From Nocardiopsis eucommiae (lineage in GTDB: Bacteria; Actinomycetota; Actinomycetes; Streptosporangiales; Streptosporangiaceae), in assembly GCA_018388625.1 (NCBI GenBank), contig CP074402.1:4278001-4342000 (forward strand): DNA of 64,000 bases. Reading direction: 5' to 3'. Positions 47,553-57,461 of the stretch are shown here, one piece after another (positions within the stretch are counted from its first letter, which is position 1; the number at the start of each line of letters is the position of its first letter). Position numbers and translations under genes: made by a program. The notes beneath the pieces are model-generated. The model was given only the letters and a program-made list of their open reading frames with translations, was not told the DNA's origin and did not search any database.

Positions 47553-48350
47553 TCAGGCGGAGACGGGACCGGGGGTGGGGGCGAGCGGGGCGCCCATGGC
47601 GTGGTAGCCGCCGTCCACGTGCATGACCGTGCCGGTGACGGCGCGCGCGGCGGGCGACATCAGGAACAGTGCCGGTCCGGCCACCACGGTGGTGTCCTTG
47701 GTGTCCCAGCCCAGCGGGGCGTGACCCGACCAGGAGTCCGCGATCTGCGCGAAGCCCGGGATCGAACCTCCCGCGAGGGACTTGATCGGGCCGGCGGAGA
47801 TGGTGTTCACGCGGATACCGTCCGGGCCCAGGTCACGGGCGAGGTAGCGGGCGGAGTTCTCCAGGACGGCCTTGGCCGACCCCATCCAGTCGTAGACCGG
47901 CCAGGCGACGCTGGCGTCGAAGGTCAGCGAGACCACACCGGCGCCCTCGGGCGCGTTGGCGAGGAGGTCACGCATGCCCACGGTGAGCGCGGCGAGCGAG
48001 TAGCCGGAGATGTGGATCGCCTTGGAGACGTCCTCCCACTCGGTGTTGAGGAAGTTGCCGCCCAGGGCGCTCTCGGGCGCGAAGGCGATGGCGTGGAGCA
48101 GGCCGTCCACGTGGTCCCAGTGCTCACCGATCGCCTTGGCCGTGGTGGCGATCTGCGCGGGGTCGGTGACGTCCATGGGCAGGACGGCGACCGGCTCCTT
48201 GGGCAGCCGCTTGGCGATGCGCTCGCAGATGGAGAAGGCGCGGCCGGGCGGGTTGGTCAGGATCACCTCGTGGCCCTGGTTCATGGCCTCCTCCGCGATC
48301 GCGTAGGCGATGGAGGACTGCGTGGTGATGCCGGTGATGAGCAGGTTCAA
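47553..48350 (-). CDS. fabI: enoyl-ACP reductase (NADH), FabI/InhA type
   Basis: About 265 residues, reduces enoyl-ACP in type II fatty acid synthesis. NLLITGITTQSSIAYAIAEE is the nucleotide-binding start, VDGLLHAIAFAP and SLTFDASVAWPVYDWMGSAK hold the catalytic Tyr-x6-Lys pair, and RVNTISAGPIKSLAG is the InhA/FabI signature. TTG 48350 is the likely start (AGGGGA upstream), giving an N-terminus a few residues shorter than usual. It lies 150 bases beyond bioD on the same strand, linking fatty acid and biotin genes. Confidence 0.93.
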   Translation of the reverse strand: MNLLITGITTQSSIAYAIAEEAMNQGHEVILTNPPGRAFSICERIAKRLPKEPVAVLPMDVTDPAQIATTAKAIGEHWDHVDGLLHAIAFAPESALGGNFLNTEWEDVSKAIHISGYSLAALTVGMRDLLANAPEGAGVVSLTFDASVAWPVYDWMGSAKAVLENSARYLARDLGPDGIRVNTISAGPIKSLAGGSIPGFAQIADSWSGHAPLGWDTKDTTVVAGPALFLMSPAARAVTGTVMHVDGGYHAMGAPLAPTPGPVSA

Positions 48351-48500
48351 GGGGTCCCCTGGAAGGCGGTGTTCGGGCTGGCAGTGGCAACGTATCGGCG
48401 CGCGGTGGGGTGCGTCTGCCGTGGAACGGCACAAAGAATCGGCCCCGGCCTTGAAGGGGTCCGCCAGTGGGGCGGCGCGGCCAGGGGCGCGCCGGGGCCC

Positions 48501-49200
48501 TCAGCCCGGCTCCGGGGGCGACCAGGTGCCGCCGAGTCCCGCGCCCAGGGACCGCCGCGCCACCGTGGTGAACGCGTCCGGGGCCAGGGCTCCCATCCCC
48601 GAGGGCAGGACCCCGGAGAGCGGTCCGGCCCCCATCTCGGGCAGGTCGACGAGGTTGCAGCGCATGGCCAGGTCGGGCTGGCGGGGCCAGGAACCCACCA
48701 CGACCCCGGCGGGGACGAGACCGCGCGAGCGCAGGGCCTCAGCGGTCAGCGCGGTCGCGTTGAGAGTACCCAACCGGGGGTCGGCCACCAGGAGCACCGG
48801 GGCGGTCAGGAGTTCGGCCACGTCGGCCAGGGTCTCCCGGTCCTTGTTCAACCGGACCAGGAGCCCCCGGCGCCCTCCACCAGCACGAGGTCGTGGCCGC
48901 GCGCGAGGTCGAGCGCGCGGTCGGCCACCTCCCAGGCGGCCGGTCCGTCCCGACCGCTACGCGCGGCGGCCGTGGCGGGGGCGAGCGGTTCGGGGAAGCG
49001 GGCCGTCTCGGCGGTGGTCACCCCGGGGACCAGCCGGGCGACGGTGCGGGCGTCGCCCTCCTCGTCGGGGCCCACTCCGGTCTGGGCGGCCTTGAGCACG
49101 GCCACGCGGCGCCCCGGGCCGCCGCGAGGGCGGCGACCGCCGCCGTGGCCACGGTCTTGCCCACCTCGGTTCCGGTGCCGGTCACCACGAGCACGGTCAC
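48501..49200 (-). CDS. bioD: dethiobiotin synthetase (two apparent frameshifts)
   Basis: ATP-dependent closure of the ureido ring of biotin; about 233 residues after repair. GTG 49200 overlaps the bioA stop (GTGA). [17 protein letters not shown] is the P-loop, [17 protein letters not shown] and [11 protein letters not shown] are the conserved substrate and nucleotide elements. The breaks at the C4 run 49112-49115 and C5 run 48864-48868 are each repaired by one base, giving [15 protein letters not shown] and [16 protein letters not shown]. Operon with bioA. Confidence 0.93.
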
Positions 49201-50665
49201 AGGTTCCCCTCCTCGTCGCGCCCGGACGGGGTCCGCGTCTCCCCGGGCTCGGTCGGGGTCCGCGCCTCCCGGGCCCGAACGAAGTCCGCGCCTCCTCGCG
49301 CCCGGACGGGGTCCGCGCCTCCCCAAGCTCGGGCGGGGCCGTCCCGCCCTCCAGTGAGGCCTCGGCCGCCGCGACCATCGCGGCGGCGATCGTGGCGACC
49401 TCCTCCTCGGTGCAGACGTAGGGCGGCATCGCGTACACGTGGTGTCGGAAGGGCCGCAGCCACGCACCGGCCGCGACCGCCGCGCGGGTGGCCTCTCGCA
49501 CGCGCACCGGGCGGTCCAGTTCGATCACGCCGATCGCGCCGAGCACCCGCACCTCCCGCACGCCCGGCAGGCCCTCGGCCGGAGCCAGTCCCTCGCGGAG
49601 TCCGGCCCCGACCCGCGCCACGTCGCCCCGCCAGTCGCCCTCGGTGAGCAGTTCCACCGAGGCCAGGGCGGTGGCGCAGGCCAGCGGGTTGCCCATGAAC
49701 GTGGGGCCGTGCGCGAGCACGGGCACCTCGCCCCCGGCGATCCCCCGCGCCACCCTCCCGGTGCACAGGGTGGCGGCCAGGGTCATGTAACCGCCGGTCA
49801 GCGCCTTGCCCAGGCACATGATGTCGGGAACCACCCCCGCGTGGTCAGCGGCGAACATCTCCCCGGTGCGCCCGAACCCGGTGGCGATCTCGTCGAAGAC
49901 CAGCAGCAGCCCGTACGCGTCCGCGATCCGTCGCAGTTCACGCAGGTGGTCGGGGTGGTGGAAGCGCATCCCGCCCGCGCCCTGGACGACGGGTTCGACG
50001 ATGATCGCGGCCAGTTCCCCGGCGTGCTCGCGGGCCAGCCCCTCGAACCGCGCGAGGTAGTCGGGGTCGGGCGGGGTGTCGAACCCGGCGGGCGGCTCGG
50101 GCGCGTGCACCTGACCGGGCAGGACGTCCCCCCACAGCGCGTGCATCCCGCCGTCGGGGTCGCACACGCTCATGGCGTGGAAGGTGTCGCCGTGGTAGCC
50201 GCCCCGCCAGGTGAGGAACCGGCGGCGTGCGGGGGAACCGGTGGAACGGTGGTACTGGAGGCACATCTTCATCGCGACCTCCACCGACACCGACCCGGAG
50301 TCCGCGAGGAAGACGTGGTCGAGGCCCTCGGGGGTGATCCGGACCAGTGCCTCGGCCAGCTCGGCGGCGGGCGCGTGGGTGAGCCCGCCGAACATCACGT
50401 GGCTGAACCGGTCCACCTGGGCGTGCACCGCCGCGTCCAGTCGCGGGTGGCGGTAGCCGTGGATGGACGACCACCAGGACGCCATCCCGTCGACGACGCG
50501 GTGGTGGCGGCCGTCCGCCCACAGGTCCAGGTGGGCGCCCTCGGCGCCGGTCACCACGTAGGGCGTCTCGGCCGCGGGCACGGTCGTGTAGGGGTGCCAC
50601 AGGTGTGCGCTGTCGGCGGCTCGGACCCGGGCGGGGTGGGCCGTCTCGGTGCTGGTTCGCGACAT
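49197..50665 (-). CDS. bioA: adenosylmethionine-8-amino-7-oxononanoate aminotransferase (one apparent frameshift, repetitive tail)
   Basis: PLP enzyme of biotin synthesis (KAPA to DAPA, SAM as amino donor), about 489 residues. LWHPYTTV near the N-terminus, [42 protein letters not shown] and [11 protein letters not shown] (PLP Lys) are typical. The last 45 residues are a four-fold imperfect repeat, [36 protein letters not shown], then EEGNL, not part of the normal fold. One base missing at 49268-49270, inside the repeat, hides the stop that overlaps bioD. ATG 50665. Confidence 0.93.
49207..49330. repeat. 27-bp tandem repeat at the 3' end of bioA
   Basis: Four imperfect units of about 27 bases around the core GGACGGGGTCCGCG on the + strand, encoding a nonapeptide repeat on the - strand. 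The frame of bioA is lost within it. Confidence 0.75.
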
Positions 50666-50999
50666 GGTGACCCATTGTTCCGCCCACGGGGCGACTGGTG
50701 CCCCGTACGAGTGAGCCAGGAATCCCCACCGATTCTTTGTGGGCTTTCACCGGTGACCGGGGAGCCGGAAACCGGCAGAGTCGTACACGCCTCCCTGGCA
50801 CCGCGAGGGACGGGTCGCCCCAGCGGGCTTGGCCGCCGCTGGGTCGACCCGCCCAGGGCCCTCTCTCACCGGCCCCACGGTCCGGGCAATTACCTCGTGC
50901 ACAAGGCTTTTACCCGCACACGTGGCCCCTCCCCGCCCCCTCACGCACGGAGCCGCACCAGCGACCGCACCCACCACCGATCCCCGAGGAGCCCTCCGC
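50666..50999. promoter_or_regulatory. 334-base divergent region between bioA and bioF
   Basis: Contains a near-perfect palindrome CCTCGTGCACAAGG at 50893-50906 (two bases off symmetry) in front of bioF, a candidate site for a biotin-responsive repressor. No gene is seen. Confidence 0.4.
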
Positions 51000-52245
51000 A
51001 TGGAACGCCTCGACACCGCCGTCCGCCGCACACGCCGTCCCTGGACCCTGCGCGCGACCCGTCCGGGGCCCGCCCCGCTGCCCTCGGGCCATCCCCTCGC
51101 CTGGCTGGACCGGGCCGCCGAGCGCCGCGCCCGGGCCGGACTCAGCCGCCGGACGGTGCCCCGCTCCCCCTCGGACGGACTGCTGGACCTGGCGGGCAAC
51201 GACTACCTCGGGCTCATGCGGCACCCCGCCGTACTGGCGGCCGCCGCCGACGCCGTCCACACCTGGGGCGCGGGCGCCGGGGTTCGCGGCTGGTCACCGG
51301 GGACACCGAACTCCACGCCGAACTGGAACGCGAGCTGGCCGACTTCCACGGCGCCGAGGCCGCCCTGGTGTTCTCCTCCGGGTACGCGGCCAACCTCGCG
51401 ATGGTGGCGTCGCTGGTCGCCCCGGCCGCCGACGACGTCGAACCGCCACTGGTGGTGTGCGACCAGTACAACCACGCCTCCCTCATCGACGCGACCCGGC
51501 TGGCGCGTGCCGCCGGCGCCCGCGTCGCGGTCTTCCGCCACCGCGACACCGGGCACGCCGACGCGCTCCTCTCCGAGGCACCGGGGCGACGCCTGCTGCT
51601 CAGCGACACCGTGTTCTCCGTGGACGGCGACCTCACCGACCTCCCCTCCCTCGCCCGGACGGCACGCGACCACCGGGCGGCGCTGCTGTTGGACGACGCC
51701 CACGGGCTCGGGGTGCTCGGCCGGGGCGGACGCGGCGCCGTGGGCGGCACGGAACTGGCCGCCGCCGACGACGTGGTGGTGTCGGTGACCCTGTCCAAGT
51801 CGCTCGGAGCCCAGGGCGGCGCCGTCCTGGGATCGCGCCGGGTGATCCGCCACCTGGTGGAGACGGCGCGCACGTTCGTGTTCGACACCGGGCTGGCCCC
51901 CGCCTCGGTGGGAGCGGCCCTGGCGGCCCTGCGCGTGCTCCGTGCCGAGCCCGAGCGCGCCGAGTCCGTCCGGGACCGCGCCCGCGAGCTGGCCGAAGGG
52001 CTCCGCCAACGCGGCATGGAGGTGAGCCAACCGGACGCGGCAGTGGTGTCGGTGGTGGCCCGCTCCCCCAGGAGGCGCTGGCCTGGCGGGCCGCCTGTCA
52101 CGAGGCGGGGGTCCGGGTGGGCTGTTTCCGACCGCCCTCGGTGCCGGACGGCCGCTCCCGGCTCCGGCTGACCGCCCGCGCCACCTTGGACAACGCCGAT
52201 ATCCGCCGTGTTCTCGACGTCATCGCGACAAACCGCCCCGGGTAG
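51000..52245 (+). CDS. bioF: 8-amino-7-oxononanoate synthase (two apparent frameshifts)
   Basis: PLP-dependent condensation of pimeloyl thioester with alanine, first ring-forming step of biotin. About 415 residues. LLDLAGNDYLGLMRHP, GAGGSRLVTGDTELH, ALVFSSGYAANLA, LLLDDAHGLGVLG and VTLSKSLGAQGGAVLG (PLP Lys) match the family. Breaks at the G4 run 51279-51282 and C5 run 52065-52069 are each repaired by one base. ATG 51000 has GAGGAG eight bases before it. Divergent from bioA/bioD, so the three share a control region. Confidence 0.94.
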
Positions 52246-52321
52246 TCTGGCCACTGGATCAGGGGTGCGCCTTCCGAACGCACCCCGCACGCCCCGCGGA
52301 ACTGGGAGGCGGTAGGAGATC

Positions 52322-53773
52322 GTGTCAGCGCGTGATGGCGACCCCCGGGAGCCCCGGGAACCGGAGGGTCCGGAAGACCCCGCCGCGACCTCCGCCTCCG
52401 GCGAGCCCGTGAACGGCCCCGAGCAGGACCGGACCGAGACGTCCGAGGCCTCCGGACAGGACCGGACCGAGGTCTCCGGGACCGCCGAGTCCCCCGAGAC
52501 CTCCGAGGCCTCCGACCCGGACGCGTCCGGGTCCACCGCCCCCGACGACGGCGACGCGGGGGTCCGCGCCCGTCGGGTCCGTCGCCGCCGCGTCAGCCTC
52601 GTCACCGTGTCCGTCCTCGTCCTGGCCCTGGTGGCGGTCCTGGCCGTTCCCACCAGCCGCGACGCCCTCCTGCGGCTGTGGTGCGACGCCACCGGCGGCG
52701 TGTGCCCCGGCGAACCACTGCCTCCCATCACCGAGGACGAGGAGGAGGACTGGCGGGTCCGGATGGACCCGAAGGACGCCGCGCTGTGGGGCAACTACGT
52801 GTCCCTGGGCGACTCCTACTCCTCCGGAGACGGCGCGGGCGAGTACGAGGAGGGCACCGCCGAGCCCGGTGAGTGCTGGCGCTCCGAGCACGCCTACCCC
52901 AGGGTCATCGAGGAGGAGTTCTCCTTCGACGGCGCGCTGGGCTTCTACGCGTGCAGCAGCCACAAGGGCTCCGACATGCTCAGCCAGGTCGGCACCCCCG
53001 AGTCGCAGATCGAGCGCGTCACCGAGCACACCTCGCTGGTCACGGTCGGGATCGGCGGCAACGACCTCGGTTTCATCCCCGTCCTGCGCACCTGCATCAT
53101 GCGGATGCCGCTGCTGGAGCGGACCGCCTGCACGGACCAGGAGGAGGAGGTCACCGAGCGGATGGACGCGTTCGAGGACACCCTCACCGAGGTGCTCACC
53201 GAGATCCGCGACCGCGCCCCGGACGCCCGCGTGCTGGTCCTGGGCTACCCCCGGCTGTTCCCCGAGCAGCCGCCCGGCATGTACTACACGCTCTCCCAGA
53301 GCGACCAGCTGTGGCTGAACACGGTGGCCCAGCGGTTCAACGACCGGATCCGGGACACGGCGTACCAGGTGGACGGCGACGTGTACGGAGCCCGCCAGGT
53401 GGGAAGCGTGGAGTTCGTCAACGTCTTCACCGCGTTGAAGGGCCACGAGGTCAGCGAGGACGACGCCTGGCTCAACGGGATCGTCCTCGGGCAGCTGGGT
53501 GAGGGCCTGCGCGTGGACCGGGCCAGCTTCCACCCCACGGCCGAGGGGCAGCGCTCCATCGCCGAGCGCGTACGCCTCCAGATCGAGGAGGGCCCCGAGC
53601 GGGTGCTGTTCACGTCCCGGGAGACCCTGGACAAGGTCGACGCCGAGGTGCTCCACACCGAACTCGGCGGCCCGCTGGACCCGGTCAACGCCGTTCCCGG
53701 CTCCGACGACACCGACGAGGCGGAAGCGGACGAGGAGGGGAACGGCGCCACCGAGGCCGGTGCCGGTTCCTGA
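52322..53773 (+). CDS. membrane-anchored SGNH/GDSL hydrolase
   Basis: 483 residues. An acidic, Ser/Glu/Thr/Asp-rich N-terminal tail of about 80 residues precedes a single membrane helix (VSLVTVSVLVLALVAVLAVP), placing the enzyme outside. The SGNH blocks are YVSLGDSYSSGDGA (Ser), a Gly near HKGSDMLSQ, VGIGGNDLGF (Asn) and DRASFHPTAEGQ (Asp-x-x-His). The C-terminal tail is again acidic. Likely an esterase or lipase acting on the envelope; substrate unknown. Cysteines in WRSEHAY-ACSS and RTCIMRM-TACTD regions probably form disulfides. GTG 52322. Confidence 0.9.
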   Translation: MSARDGDPREPREPEGPEDPAATSASGEPVNGPEQDRTETSEASGQDRTEVSGTAESPETSEASDPDASGSTAPDDGDAGVRARRVRRRRVSLVTVSVLVLALVAVLAVPTSRDALLRLWCDATGGVCPGEPLPPITEDEEEDWRVRMDPKDAALWGNYVSLGDSYSSGDGAGEYEEGTAEPGECWRSEHAYPRVIEEEFSFDGALGFYACSSHKGSDMLSQVGTPESQIERVTEHTSLVTVGIGGNDLGFIPVLRTCIMRMPLLERTACTDQEEEVTERMDAFEDTLTEVLTEIRDRAPDARVLVLGYPRLFPEQPPGMYYTLSQSDQLWLNTVAQRFNDRIRDTAYQVDGDVYGARQVGSVEFVNVFTALKGHEVSEDDAWLNGIVLGQLGEGLRVDRASFHPTAEGQRSIAERVRLQIEEGPERVLFTSRETLDKVDAEVLHTELGGPLDPVNAVPGSDDTDEAEADEEGNGATEAGAGS

Positions 53774-53801
53774 CCCCTCCCCGGCCGCGCGGCCGAAGGC
53801 C

Positions 53802-53841
53802 ACGGTGCCCCGGCCCGGAGGAGTCCGGGACGGGGCACCGT
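53802..53841. terminator. bidirectional hairpin terminator
   Basis: ACGGTGCCCCG / CGGGGCACCGT with an inner CCCGG/CCGGG stem, between convergent stops. Confidence 0.75.
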
Positions 53842-53880
53842 CGGTCCGCCCTCACCCGGGGCGGGAGACGGGCGTCGCGT

Positions 53881-55155
53881 CTACCCGCGCTCCGCCCTGA
53901 GCTCCGCGATGACCTCGGCGAACCGGTCCAGGCCCCAGTTGAGGTCGTCCTCACTGATCACCAGCGGCGGCGACATCCGCACGGTCGAACCGTGGGTGTC
54001 CTTGACCAGGACACCGTGCTCCGCGAGCCGCTTGCACAGCTCCTTGCCCGAGGCCAGCGCGGGGTCGACGTCCACGCCCGCCCACAGGCCGATGCTGCGC
54101 GCCGACACCACCCCGTCACCGACGAACGCGTCCAACCTGCGCCGGAGCACCTCGCCCAGTTTCCGGGCGTTCTCCAGGTAGGGCCCCTCGGTCAGCATCC
54201 GGACGACCGTCTGGCCCACCGCCCCGGCGAGCGGGTTCCCGCCGAAGGTGCTCCCGTGCTGTCCGGGCTGGATGACGCCGAGGACGTCCTCGTCGGCCAC
54301 CATCGCGGACACCGGCAGGATTCCGCCGCCCAGCGCCTTGCCGAACAGGTAGGCGTCGGGGACGACGCCGGTGTGCTCACAGGCCCGGATCGTGCCCGTG
54401 CGGCCCAGACCCGACTGCACCTCGTCCGCGATGAACAGCACCCGGTTGGCGTCGCAGATCTCCCGGACGCGGGGCAGGTAGTCCGCGGACGGCACGATCA
54501 CGCCGGCCTCGCCCTGCACCGGCTCGATGAGGACCGCCACGGTGGTGTCGTCGATGGCCTCCTCGATGGCCCGCGCGTCTCCGTAGGCCACCGAGCGGAA
54601 GCCGGGCGTGTAGGGGCCGAAACCCGTCTTCGCCTCGGGGTCGGAGGAGAAGGAGATGATCGTGGTGGTCCGGCCGTGGAAGTTGGCCCCGGCGACGACG
54701 ATGGTCGCCTGGTTCTCCGGGACGCCCTTGACCTCGTAGCCCCACTTGCGGGCCACCTTGATGCCGGTCTCCACCGCCTCGGCACCGGTGTTCATCGGCA
54801 GGACCTTCTCCTTGCCGACCATGTCCGCGAGGGAGCTCACCCACGGGCCGAACTGGTCGTTGTAGAAGGCCCGGCTGGTCAGCGTCACCCGGTCGATCTG
54901 GGCGTGCGCGGCGGCCAGGAGGTCGGGGTTGTGGTGGCCGAAGTTCATGGCCGAGTACCCGGCCAGACAGTCGAGGTAGCGCTTGCCCTCCACGTCGGTC
55001 ACCCAGGCACCACGGCCCTCGGCGATCACGACGGGCAGGGGTGAGTAGTTGTGTGCGGACCTCGACTGTGCGAGTTCGATGTGGTCCGCGCTGGAGAGTC
55101 CCTGTCCGCCGGGGTTTCCGACGGAGTCCTGCTGTCCCAGATTCTGGGTGGTCAT
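53881..55155 (-). CDS. rocD: ornithine aminotransferase
   Basis: 424-residue class III aminotransferase converting ornithine to glutamate semialdehyde. HNYSPLPVVIAEGRGAWVTD, YLDCLAGYSAMNFGHHNPDL, PMNTGAEAVETGIKVARKWG, ADEVQSGLGRTG and LFGKALGGGILPVSA (PLP Lys) are diagnostic of RocD rather than ArgD or GabT. ATG 55155, GGAG seven bases before. A perfect TGACC-GAT-GGTCA dyad lies 20-33 bases upstream of the start, suggesting repressor control. Confidence 0.94.
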   Translation of the reverse strand: MTTQNLGQQDSVGNPGGQGLSSADHIELAQSRSAHNYSPLPVVIAEGRGAWVTDVEGKRYLDCLAGYSAMNFGHHNPDLLAAAHAQIDRVTLTSRAFYNDQFGPWVSSLADMVGKEKVLPMNTGAEAVETGIKVARKWGYEVKGVPENQATIVVAGANFHGRTTTIISFSSDPEAKTGFGPYTPGFRSVAYGDARAIEEAIDDTTVAVLIEPVQGEAGVIVPSADYLPRVREICDANRVLFIADEVQSGLGRTGTIRACEHTGVVPDAYLFGKALGGGILPVSAMVADEDVLGVIQPGQHGSTFGGNPLAGAVGQTVVRMLTEGPYLENARKLGEVLRRRLDAFVGDGVVSARSIGLWAGVDVDPALASGKELCKRLAEHGVLVKDTHGSTVRMSPPLVISEDDLNWGLDRFAEVIAELRAERG

Positions 55156-55529
55156 CTAGCCGCTCCGATCACCTTTGACCGATGGTCAGACAGTAGATAC
55201 CCACCGTGGGGCCCTGTAGAGCCCGGCGGCGGGATCTCCAAGAGTTGAGCAGATGATCCGGTGAGCCCACAAGGGGTGGTGAAGATCACCGGCCCGGCCC
55301 CCGGGCCCGAAACCCCGACACCTCCGGCCCCGGCACCCCCGCTGAGCTTGAACGCCCCGGCGGGGCCTCCGACGAGGGTGACGGGGGACGGTTACGCAGG
55401 TGACGCGGTACACAGCGCCCACAGCGATCGGCCGCCGCCCCGACGGGTACGTTCGCTCTAACCAGCCACAGCCGCCGCGAGCGCCCCGCGCCGAGGACGG
55501 CGCCCACGACCGTCAGGGAGGTCATCGAC
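55156..55529. promoter_or_regulatory. divergent promoter region rocD / acyl-CoA ligase
   Basis: Contains TGACC-GAT-GGTCA (55176-55188), a perfect 5-3-5 dyad of the type bound by TetR-class repressors, next to a TAGATA element. The rest shows no gene. Confidence 0.5.
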
Positions 55530-57229
55530 GTGCCCCAACACGCGTCCCCGGACACCCCCTTCTCCCTCGCCAACCTCATGACGGCGGTGGCCGACGCCGT
55601 CCCCGACCGGATCGCGCTGGTCGCCGGTCCGCGCCGCCTCACCTACCGCGCCCTGGACGAGCGGTCCACCCGGCTGGCCCGGCACCTGGCCACGGCCGGT
55701 GTGCGCCCCGGGGAGAACGTCGCGATCCTGTCCTTCAACCGCGCCGAGTGGGTGGAGTCGTTCCTGGGCGTGCTGCGCGCGGGCGCGGTGCCGGTCAACG
55801 TCAACTACCGGTACGTGGCGGGCGAGCTCCGGCACGTGCTCTCGGACGCGCACGCGGTGGCCCTGATCGCGGAGGACTCCCTGGCCACGACGGTGGCCGC
55901 GGTCCGCTCCGACCTGCCGCGCCTGCGGCACGTGCTCCTGCTGGAGGACGGCTCCGAGCGCGACGCCTCGCTGGGCGGCGTCGACTACGAGGAGGCGCTC
56001 GCGGCGCACGGGCCGGACTCCGGGGACGGTGCGGTCGAACTACCCGTGACCAGCGGCGACGACCACTACCTGCTGTACACCGGTGGCACCACCGGCTACC
56101 CCAAGGGGGTGCTGTGGCGCCAGGCCGACGTGTTCCGCGCCGCCGTGGAGCGACGCGACCCGGGTGCCCCGCGTGCCGGGTCCGCACAGGACGTGGCCGA
56201 ACGCGCCGCGCGCTGTTTCCCGCTGCGCATGCTGGTGCTGGGGCCGCTCATGCACGCCGCCGGGCAGTGGAACGCCCTGAGCATGCTGCTGTGCGGCAAA
56301 CGCGTGGTGTTGTCCACCGACCGCAGCTTCCGCGCGGACCGGGTGCTGGAGCTGGCGCACCGCGAGGGCGTGCACGCGGTGCAGCTGGTGGGCGACGCGA
56401 TGGCGCGTCCGCTGGCCAGGCACCTGCTGACCGAACCCGACCTGTGCCCGGAGCTCACCTCGGTGCGTTCCGGAGGCACCCCGCTCACCCCTCGGTGCGC
56501 GGGCTGTGGCGGGCCTGGCGCGAGGACGTGGCCCTGGCCGACGCCTACGGCGGTTCGGAGACGGGCGTGTGCGGGTCGGCCACCGCGCCCGACGAGCACA
56601 CGAGTGTCGCGGACTCCGCGGACCGGCGCAGCTTCACGATGGGCGGCAGCATCGCCGTGCTCGACGACTCCCTGCGGCCGCTCCCGCCGGGGTCGGTCGA
56701 GGTCGGCCGGATCGCCCGGACCGGCCGGATTCCGCTCGGCTACTACAACGATCCGATCGCCACCGCGCGCACGTTCCCCACGGACGGTGACGGGCGGCGC
56801 TGGGCGCTGTCGGGCGACTACGGCACGAGGGCCGGAGACGGTTCCATCGTGCTGCTGGGCCGGGGCAGCGTGGTGATCAACACCGCCGGGGAGAAGGTCT
56901 ACCCCGAGGAGGTGGAGGCCGTGCTCAAGGCGCACCCCTCGGTGGAGGACGTGATCGTGGTGCCCTCCCCGGACGAGAGGCTGGGCCAGAAGGTGACGGC
57001 CCTGGTGTCGCTGGCCTCCGGTTCGGCTCGGGACGAGGGCGCGCTGCGGGCGCACTGCCGGGTGCGCCTGGCCGGGTTCAAGGTGCCTCGGACGGTGCAC
57101 TTCGTGGACCGGGTGCGACGCACGGCGGTGGGCAAGCAGGACTACCGGTGGGCGGCGTCGGTGGCCGGGGAGGACCCGGCCGCGCCCGCCGTTCCGACCT
57201 CGCGACTGTCCGGTTCGCGCCGGATCTGA
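55530..57229 (+). CDS. acyl-CoA synthetase / AMP-dependent ligase (one apparent frameshift)
   Basis: About 566 residues, ANL superfamily. LLYTGGTTGYPKGVLWR is the P-loop, DAYGGSETGVCG the A5-type motif, WALSGDYGTRAGDGSIVLLG the A7/A8 region, and INTAGEKVYPEEVEAVLKAH and VGKQDYRWA (catalytic Lys) the mobile C-terminal domain. It activates a fatty or aromatic carboxylate to the CoA ester. The break at the C4 run 56488-56491 is repaired by one base (TPLTPSVRGLW). GTG 55530, GGAGG eight bases before. Substrate undetermined. Confidence 0.9.
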
Positions 57230-57461
57230 GACCGGTTCCACGCCGTCGTCGTCACGATCCGTTTTCGGACCACGGACCTCGCGGACTGATACCTGACCAA
57301 AACCCGGATTCTCCGGGCGATCAGAACGCCTTCACCCCGTCCGGCGCCGCTAGAATCGGCACTGCCCGGCCCGGGGCCTGACGGCTCTCCTCCCCTCGCA
57401 CGGCCCGGGCGGCACACATCCCCGCGCGGGCCGGAGCATCGAACCGGTGGAGGTCGCCTCC

